NCBI GenBank assembly: GCA_949152475.1
Contig: OX424564.1
Span: 7,440,001-7,504,000, forward strand
Reading direction: 5' to 3'
DNA from: Terebella lapidaria
Lineage: Eukaryota; Annelida; Polychaeta; Terebellida; Terebellidae
Length of the DNA stretch: 64,000 nucleotides
The position numbers were made by a program, and so were the translations under genes. Below, one piece after another: positions 56,801-64,000 of this stretch. The notes under the pieces are model-generated. The model did no database searches and was not told the origin of the DNA. It saw nothing but the letters and a program-made list of their open reading frames with translations. Position 1 is the first letter of the stretch. Each line of letters starts with the position of its first letter.

Positions 56801-57982
56801 ATTTATCGTAAAGAGTAGGGGATTTCCCCGGTCCCGGGTTTCTGTCTAGGGGGCATATCATCGAGTTATGGCGCCCCCTTACCCCAAGTACAAGTACCAA
56901 GTACCAAGTACAAGTACCACGCGTTCATTCTACTTCTGTATTACCAACTGCTCAGTGCCTCGGGCTATAAAGGCCCGGCGTGGTGTTCACGCGTTCATTG
57001 TGTCTGGCACCTAAAGGATCCCTTGGGATTTATCGTAAAGAGTAGGGGATTTCCCCGGTCCCGGGTTTCTGTCTAGGGGGCATATCATCGAGTTATGGCG
57101 CCCCCTTACCCCAAGTACAAGTACCAAGTACCAAGTACAAGTACCACGCGTTCATTCTACTTCTGTATTACCAACTGCTCAGTGCCTCGGGCTATAAAGG
57201 CCCGGCGTGGTGTTCACGCGTTCATTGTGTCTGGCACCTAAAGGATCCCTTGGGATTTATCGTAAAGAGTAGGGGATTTCCCCGGTCCCGGGTTTCTGTC
57301 TAGGGGGTATATCATCGAGTTATGGCGCCCCCTTACCCCTAGTACAAGTACCAAGTACCACGCGTTCATTCTGCTTCAAATTTTAAACCCTCCCGGACCC
57401 ACCCAAAGTCTTTGTGACTGTTTTATTTTTTTTTTTCATGTGTGTTTTAGTCTAGTTTTAGTAGTTTGTATGGAGTTATGCTCCCAAATTTTTGCGTACA
57501 CACTGCATTCAAATGTCATTTATTGTAACCTATAATTATGTGTACAACAAAAATTTTATCCCATATACGTGTTCTTGTTTCAATTCTCAACATTTAAATA
57601 TATACATTTCATGATTTACCGACAGTGTGCTTTTGTTTCGGGAAATTCTTCCTACCATATTCAAGCATGCAATTAATGCGTGAGAATCCTCACCTTGTCC
57701 TTTCCACCCGGCACAGGTCGCCTCCTCCGTCTCTACCTCCTCCACCTCCAGGACCTGGTCCAGAAGCACGACGCTGTCACACTTGCGGCAAACCCGCCGT
57801 CCCCTGCGCATGACGAGCCGCTCCTCCACCTCGGCGTCACTGAGCATGCCCTGGCCCCCGGGCACGGCCACCAGCGGTCCCAGGCTCAGTGCGCCTAGAG
57901 TCTGCGTCACCGGGGTAACCGTTTCCTTCTGCCGGAGCGACTCTGGGTCTCTCTGCACAGCTCGAACCCTCGAGTCTCCCAT
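50835..57982 (-). CDS. PDZ-like plus IL-1-like beta-trefoil protein (9 coding exons, 506 aa)
   Basis: The coding exons are 57694-57982, 54469-54710, 53947-54134, 53574-53682, 53328-53436, 53009-53188, 52743-52882, 52143-52296 and 50835-50944. All have GT-AG borders, all phases agree, and they total 1521 nt. The ATG at 57980-57982 has A at -3 and G at +4. Residues 1-180 include a Cys-rich part (CRKC near 71, KCQC near 115) that could bind metal. Residues about 204-284 read as a PDZ domain: IGLVV as the binding loop, SPADNMELRDDDELLLLNDQ, then a helix SPDKMEELF. Residues about 313-506 form a beta-trefoil with repeat signatures IYLSSEAGYLKASGSRVTLD, SFLYVNDAGNVKLK and YFLESYAKQKRFLK, ending VTFEVIPLD. 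There is no signal peptide or membrane segment. Paralogs lie downstream (36483-44399) and upstream (61846-63195). Function is not known; PDZ would dock to C-terminal tails of partners. Confidence 0.8.
56339..57372. repeat. Tandem array built from SINE tail plus flanking host DNA
   Basis: Four units share a 60-bp host-derived block (GTATTACCAACTGCTCAGTG ... CACGCGTTCATT). The first contains the whole SINE (372 bp); units two to four begin inside the SINE at GTGTCTGGCACC and are about 227 bp. The unit starts are at 56339, 56711, 56938 and 57165. The array therefore arose after SINE insertion, with loss of the tRNA-like head. Confidence 0.9.
56401..56690 (+). mobile_element. tRNA-derived SINE with target repeat
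   Basis: The head GATGGTGCAGTGGCAGAGCG carries an A box (TGGTGCAGTGG, 56412-56422), and a B-box-like GGTTAGAGTCC follows at 56455-56465, so a polymerase III promoter is present. The body contains CACCTAAAAGATCCCTTGGG. The 3' tail is made of AGTACAAGTACC repeats. The 12-bp CACGCGTTCATT is found directly before (56389-56400) and after (56691-56702) the element. It lies antisense within the intron of the minus-strand gene. Confidence 0.85.
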
Positions 57983-58113
57983 GCTGTCCGTAATGCCTTG
58001 GTTTTGTCAAATTGATGAACGGCAAATAGTAATTAATAACGAATACACTAGTGCCTTGTAGTTGGCTCTTTTGAGTGTATGATATGAAATGATGCGCACT
58101 AAGGATGTCTGAG

Positions 58114-58121
58114 TATTTATA
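58114..58121 (-). promoter_or_regulatory. Possible TATA box of the PDZ-trefoil gene
   Basis: TATAAATA on the minus strand lies about 132 bp upstream of the ATG at 57982, leaving room for a 5' UTR of about 100 nt. Confidence 0.45.
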
Positions 58122-58202
58122 CATGTATGCGTGGCTTTGTTCCGGTTTTTTTAGGCTGTCCAATATCTATTGCACGTATCGCAATATACCACTCAAAAGT
58201 GG

Positions 58203-59978
58203 AGGGGGGGGGGGGGGGGGGGTAGCCAGTTGGTCCGTGACCGAGGGAGTTGGATAGACCTACAATTATTAAAAACCACCAAAACAGATGAGTCATGGGG
58301 GATTCCCAGTAAAATGAACCCTACATCCTTATGTCCGTGAAATGAGTCATTTGTATAATTTATTGGATCTTGACCGAGGTGGCAGGTGGGTCTTCCGCGA
58401 TTCGAGGAACGTAAAGTTATCTCGATGAACAGCTGATAAAGACGAACAATTATGACTTTATTATTATTACATGACAATACGGAACAATCAAGGGGCATTG
58501 AAATCTCAGGACGTAGTATACATTTTTATATCAAGGGGCGCAGAATAGATAATTCACATCAAATGCCGTCTTCGTAAATGCGCTATCTGGTGGGAAGTAA
58601 AGAAGACAATCTACACGGTAATGTGATGGTCTGGTTTTGTGTTAATTAAGACACATTACCTGGTGATGGGACCAATTATCACGGCCACTGAATAAAATTT
58701 TTAGTTTTTTACACCATGACGAGTTATTTTTCATTTTCTTTATTCGAGTCCAAATATTCTACAAATTATCAGATATTTCCCATCGAGTAACAAAGAACAA
58801 CCAAGGATGAAGTGTCCAAAAGCCCCGAACTTTTCCCGCTCTCCCTTTTCTTGCGTCCCCTGTTAGTCACCGAAATGGGAACGCCCGACCTGAATGGAAC
58901 AAACCGTTCCCATTGGTCGACCCCTTTTTTTGCTGAAAAACGCGTGTGTTCCTATTTTGGTGGATTTCGAAATTTGGTCGACGTTCCCAATTCGGTGTCA
59001 CACAACAACCCCTCATCGCATGCCCACACATTTATGTCCCTTCGACAGGCGATTGATCCTACTTCCCTCAAGCAAAATTATTGTCCTTTCACTTGAATTA
59101 CATGGATATTGATATTGGTATGAACATTGGTGATGCCTCTTACTGATTTTATCAATTACACGTATATAAGGTAATTATTATTCCATATCATATTTAATTT
59201 TAATTATATTAATGATATCAATATAGAATTTCAACTATATAACAACAACAGCAACAACAACTGAGTTCGAATGTATATTTAGAGAACTTTTTAAGAAAAA
59301 CTTTAGTTATCACATTAGATATTCTGATGGAAAAAAATTCACTATGTTGCAACACTACATTGAACACGTCACCTTTTGACGGACAAGAAACACCAGTGCG
59401 ATGACACTCTCCACCGTAAATGTTAAGTGGGATGGTAAAGTACTAGGAGGGCAAAAGGAGTACATTCACTATAAGTAGCCAAAGAAAGGTGAACCTATAT
59501 TACAAGAATAATTGCGCATACACCGCAAAATCCAAATGACGTTTAAATTCCCCCTGGTACAATCCTTTATACATTGCTAATTGCATAATGAGAAATAATA
59601 TATCTAAATATAACCACAATAAGCGACCGGAAACATTTTTTATAAGTTTAGACCTGGTAATATCATCAGAAGTAAGTGAGGTTTTGAGTAATATATATAC
59701 TGAATGCCAAGGTCGATTCGCCGTTCGTGATACGAAACATGTTAACGTTATCATGTGGAAAATTTATTTTCTACGGATATGTTTTTCTCTTATTATTTTC
59801 TTTACGCATTACCACAGAGTGGAAGACATGCACGTACTTCGATACGCTAGTCAACAAACAAAACCATCGAGTAACAGGAAATGATACTTGAATCACCATG
59901 AGTCTATAATCGTTTGTTGACCATGACAAAAACAGCGTGTCCTGAATATTTGTATGAAACATAAAAAACCCACAGCGT
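58203..59978. other. Intergenic gap
   Basis: It starts with a G homopolymer (58203-58222). AT-rich sequence follows, with a short CAA/CAG repeat near 59245-59263. Several short frames exist, but none has a recognisable motif. Confidence 0.5.
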
Positions 59979-60403
59979 TTAAGGTAGTCCGCTCCAAACA
60001 GCGAGGGGAGGGGGTCAAATAGTTTTTTAAAATAAATAACTGTGTCAACATAATCTAGAGCTTCAAAATGATAAATGTTATAGAGTAACTGTTCAGCATC
60101 CTAAAACTGAAAAGAAAATAGGGGGTCACCGTATCCGTTCTCATGGAAAACACGATGCAAGATGTGAAAATGGACGAAAAAATGTGCAAAAATGCCAGAA
60201 TTTATGTCATTTTAGGTAAATATGTGTGATTTTGATCGAATATGTAGAAGAAACGAGCACGGTGACCCCCTATTTTCTTTTCAATATTAGAATGCTGATC
60301 ATTCACTCTATAGAATAATGTCATTTTGAAGAGATAATATTCGAGAAATGACTTTTAAATTTTGACTCTCCGTTACCTCCATGTTTGTAGCGGACTACGT
60401 TAA
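59979..60403. mobile_element. Short TTAA-bounded inverted-repeat transposon
   Basis: TTAAGGTAGTCCGCTCCAAA at the left and its near complement GTAGCGGACTACGTTAA at the right. A second inner pair, GAAAATAGGGGGTCACCGTA and CACGGTGACCCCCTATTTTC, extends the hairpin. It is 425 bp long without coding capacity. It is a different family from 30041-30576. Confidence 0.8.
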
Positions 60404-60959
60404 GGCCTACATCTTACATCTTATAACTTTTGCTTGAGTTCTATCGATCTTATTTAGAAGCAAACCATGTTTTTTTTCTTCGAATTTTGGGCAAAAAAGT
60501 TATGACAAGAGCGGAAGGCATTTCAAATAAATTCCAGTAATGTTGTCAAAACTCAGCAAAAAACATTGTATATGACAGCAATTGTGTCTCAAATTTGTTT
60601 GGCGATATTTCGTATAATTCTATGTTTTAACTCCAGTTATTGGATATTGGAATGGTGCCAAAAATCGAGAGGGAAACCTCATTCATATGACATTCACAAC
60701 TTATTATTATGAAGTATTCCATTATTAAAGCAATTTGACCCAGATCCATTCATCACATAACACATATCTATAATCAGTCATTTGATTTATGGCATGCATT
60801 TTACCAAATTTAATAAATTCGTGAAAGCAATTCCTACAACGGAGAATTACTTTCTGATTAACAAAACGTTAGCATCTTCTCTCGGTTCTCCAAAAAGTTA
60901 TGGTCTCCATTGAATATCACTATTTAAATTCTTCAAAGCAAACGATACCTTTCATGGCA

Positions 60960-61270
60960 CACGGAGGACAATACGGGTTCGGGGGAAATATATCTCCTGT
61001 CTTGGCTGCCTTGGAAATAATAAATAACTGACTTCATTCCTAGATAATAGCGATACAACTACGGGAATTTATATCGATCTCAAAAAGGCGTTCGGTACTC
61101 TATCATTCTTCAATTTTGAATAAACTGTATCATCAGGAGGTATGGGGATTAACACATGACCGAGTAATGATTATTTGTGTGATATATGAAGTACCAGAAA
61201 ACAATATGTTTCATATAACATTGTCCATTTTTGCGAATATTGAATTGACTAGTTTGATCTATCGTTCGAT
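60960..61270 (+). mobile_element. LINE reverse-transcriptase remnant
   Basis: Three consecutive pieces in shifting frames read QYGFGGNISPVLAALEIINN, then GIYIDLKKAFGTL, then ILNKLYHQEVWGLTHDRVMI and RKQYVSYN. These are the RT motifs QxGFRxxxST, IDLxKAFDT and SRKQYV of CR1/Jockey/Rex-like non-LTR elements. The catalytic-motif Asp equivalent after KAF reads Gly, and frames are broken, so it is a fossil. Confidence 0.75.
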
Positions 61271-61429
61271 ATGTATGTATTAGTATATGATAACAAAACC
61301 TTTAAAACTATACATGTGTTTTTATCTCAGAGGAAGTTTTCTTCAAACTCCGAATTCCAATTCTTCTGCTATGAATTCTGTCTTGTCCAGACAGCAAATA
61401 GAAAAGACAATTTCATTCAGTTTATGCTA

Positions 61430-61659
61430 TTTATTACAAAATGATAAATAATATATCAACAATCCCCGTCTATAACAAGAAAGTCACAACGACATAGGCC
61501 CAGTCGCATGTACTCTGTCGCATGTACATCAAAATGTACATCAACATTTTGCATTCGAATCAATGATGGCTTGTAGTCTACAGGAAATACAGAATCTACT
61601 GTCTATATCGCTATCTGGCGGATCAAGGTCAATCATCTCTTGTTGTTCCTGAGTTTATT
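61430..61659 (-). terminator. Candidate polyadenylation signals of the third trefoil gene
   Basis: AATAAA on the minus strand at 61654-61659 and 61430-61435, about 190 and 410 bp after the stop codon at 61846. Confidence 0.4.
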
Positions 61660-61845
61660 ACATACAAACATCGTGTGACATCAAATGACGGAAATACAAT
61701 CGCAATAATTTGATTTACAATCAATAGGAGTTCGATTAAAAGAAAACTCTCCAATGAGTTTGTTACACTTTATGCGCTCACATCGCTAACTGGCCAAACA
61801 TCTAGCACTAAAAGCTCATCATACACACACACTCGCTCCGTGTTA

Positions 61846-63195
61846 TCATAAGTTGTCGAAGATCTCGAAATGGATGTCCGTCATGTAAACCAGGTTTTTT
61901 GCGTCTTTGACCAGCTCGACCGTCATCTGCTGCTTCGAGGCTTCGTATTTTAAGTAGCAGTCTGAAGAGATAAACCCAAGCATTACAACTGGTGGTAAGT
62001 ATGAAAATGGCCAAACGAAGCAATTATGTTCCTACTGAGTATAAGCCATACATTCAATGGAATGATAATATGTACATGAACACGTGATTTATTGCGTTAA
62101 TACGCCTATTACCTCGCTTTGTGTAGCTTTCCAGACAGAAGACCGGCCCGGTTTGGGTGATGGTTGTTTCCAGGAAGCACGCTTGGCTGACGACGAAGTC
62201 CTCTGTGTCGTTGGCCTTGTTCAGTTCCCCCGCCTCGGGGAGTACGTTAACGTCAGCAGCTACACGCTGTTACGGTGAGTAAGGTCCATTTCAGAGCGAC
62301 AGACAACAGTACGCTCTGTAGTGATATACTTCGTATATTGAGGCAACTTAATCTATTTAGTTACAGAGTAATTAGCTATGATTGGTAGAGTCAGTGTTGT
62401 TTACAGGATTTCGAGATATCATAACCCAATTTCTTCACAAATAAATTGTACATTATAATTGCTTTTTGTGAACGCAATGAACTAGTTCCCCGCTAAATAC
62501 GGATAATTAGCGAATATCGTGTTTCTTTGAAAATATTATCTATACTAAGAAGCATGCAACTGTATATAAATTTCGTCCGTTCGTCAGTAAAGTAAACATT
62601 ATTACACTGTAATATTGTTGGTCGGAGTTTGCTCCGAGATCACTATACATATTCATATTTGAGTATCATTACACGTTTATAACGTTGGTCATAATTCGGG
62701 TCAATCATATTCGGCTTCTTCCTTTAGGTCAGTCCTAAATCACTGAACTTAGGAATCACTGAACTGAACTCACCGAACTTTACTACACTATCACGATATT
62801 GCTCGTATAACAATTTCTTTCGGAGTCACTCCATTCGAACTTCGAGTGGGGTCTGGTATCCTCCACTATGTAACGGTGATTAGTTGTCGGGTAAAAATCT
62901 GGATGTTACGTTTGTCGGCCAATATCGGCGATTGAGGTTTCTTTGAAGGGGGTTTATGAGTATTGTTTTCTCTTAGGTTTGACGGCTTTTTGATTCAGTT
63001 TTCAGCGATGCATATACGTTTGTTGGTATTGCTACGTTCGTTACAAACGTACCTCAAGGGTGACGTGACCTGAGTCGTTGACGTAGAAGAACAGACAGTC
63101 GTCCTTTTGTTTCTGGTAGAACATGACCAGACGGCGGTTGAGTGCCCGGGTCTTGGTCATCAGCATAGCGTCAAACGACACCATGTCAAACAGAT
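61846..63195 (-). CDS. Third IL-1-like beta-trefoil paralog, C-terminal three exons (gene runs off the window)
   Basis: The exons are 63053-63195 (enters with two bases of a split codon), 62113-62266 and 61846-61961, joined in frame to the stop at 61846-61848, giving about 137 residues. The peptide includes DCLFFYVNDSGHVTLE, then PVFCLESYTKRDCYLKYEAS, and ends IHFEIFDNL. Exon lengths (143, 154, 116) and phases match the last three exons of the PDZ-trefoil gene (140, 154, 110), and YVNDSGHVTLE aligns with YVNDAGNVKLK. Earlier exons must lie beyond base 64000; none is seen in 63196-64000. Whether it has a PDZ domain cannot be told here. Confidence 0.8.
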
Positions 63196-64000
63196 CTACG
63201 AACAAAAGAGATTCCCAGTGTTAATCAGCGGAATAGTTCAAATAAAATTTCAAACATTTCAGATAATAATATTGACATATACTTTACAAAATTACAGAAA
63301 CTGAACCGGTAATTACTACCTCAATAAAGTAAAAGTAAAAGTTAAGTTAACATTTATAGAGCGCTCTTACATTTGACCAGTTGACCCATTCAATGAGATA
63401 ATGATTACACCAAGCATTGGAAATGTGCTTATTATTGCTTGATGGATTGAAAAAAAATAGCACAAGGGCTAGAAAGGTTACCGGAGAAATGTACAGTGTC
63501 AGACATACATTTTTGTTCAATAAAATTGCTGCTTCGACATATCATATCCACTAAAGGTCAACAATAAAACCATCTGATAATGATTACTTAGAGTATGTGC
63601 TCATATTACAAATCTAAGCTTCATCTACAACCATTCTATTTGCTTCAGTCAAGATACATTATTCATGTTGAATGTTACCTCAACAATTACCACTCAAAGT
63701 CATCTTAGGTCAAGGTCACCAAGAGATGCTCCATATACGAACCCCTATCACAAACCTGATGTCTGTGTGCAAGCGTTTCGATCTCAAATGCCAATCTATG
63801 CATGCCATGCCATTTTGCCCTATGTATCGGGTCTTATGGGGATGAGATGCATTTATTCATTTCATATTTTAGATATTAGCCTTTTGTGCCATCACCTTGA
63901 AAATGAGGTTATTGGTCAATTCAAGGTCATGAGAATATTCTGCATATATCATTTCTAGTATGTCCACAATTGATTCCTCAGCTTTAAATTCGATAATAAG
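63196..64000. other. Intron or upstream sequence of the third trefoil gene
   Basis: AT-rich with no exon resembling those of the paralogs. A plus frame of 97 codons at 63665-63958 has no motif and no support. Confidence 0.5.

Larger units (their letters stand above)
54723..57693 (-). other. First intron of the PDZ-trefoil gene
   Basis: Nearly 3 kb between exon 1 and exon 2. It contains a G-homopolymer near 54818-54834, AT-rich sequence, and the SINE with its tandem array at 56340-57372. No further exon is seen. Confidence 0.7.

Overview
The window looks like invertebrate animal DNA, probably marine. It has spliced genes with GT-AG introns, one large Ty3/gypsy-type LTR retrotransposon, many small non-autonomous DNA transposons with inverted repeats, a tRNA-derived SINE and worn LINE pieces. 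The phylum cannot be read from the sequence; a lophotrochozoan or a cephalochordate would both fit.

Left third (1-31.3 kb). This is a head-to-tail array of units of about 5.9 kb (A from before base 1, B from about 18.33 kb, C from about 24.23 kb, and a worn unit D). Each unit carries or carried a small calmodulin-like EF-hand gene. Only the unit B gene (21427-22148, two coding exons, 134 aa, four EF-hands) is intact. Units A and C are very alike and share the same loss of the first EF-hand. The downstream flank of unit A is split by a 12.47-kb LTR element (4935-17401) flanked by the 4-bp repeat GTAT; the matching unsplit site is present near 22494. Its two LTRs are almost identical, so it is young. 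Besides gag and a long pol it carries a 3' module of about 3.2 kb: two C2H2 zinc-finger frames and an RS-rich frame. Two promoter-like blocks in this module (TCACGTGA plus TATAAAAG, with CCAAT and/or a CRE) copy the architecture of the LTR promoter.

Middle (31-36 kb). There is a diverged repeated segment, several fold-back or inverted-repeat elements, and a short peptide-coding motif that recurs. One element (32760-33501) is filled with a tandem array of palindromes and is bounded by a perfect 6-bp repeat.

Right half (36.4-64 kb). Three paralogous genes lie head to tail on the minus strand: 36483-44399 (7 exons, 298 aa), 50835-57982 (9 exons, 506 aa), and the last three exons of a third at 61846-63195 whose start lies beyond the window. 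I assembled them from splice sites, and every junction keeps frame. The last three exons have matching phases in all three genes and encode a beta-trefoil domain whose spacing most resembles the interleukin-1 family. The middle gene also carries an N-terminal cysteine-rich region and a PDZ-like domain; the first carries a short basic, possibly nuclear-targeting, N-terminus instead. IL-1-type ligands are usually regarded as a vertebrate family, so this tandem cluster is, with the LTR element's accessory module, the most interesting content. The introns and gaps hold a SINE with a partly amplified tandem array, minisatellites, a long hairpin element and LINE remnants.
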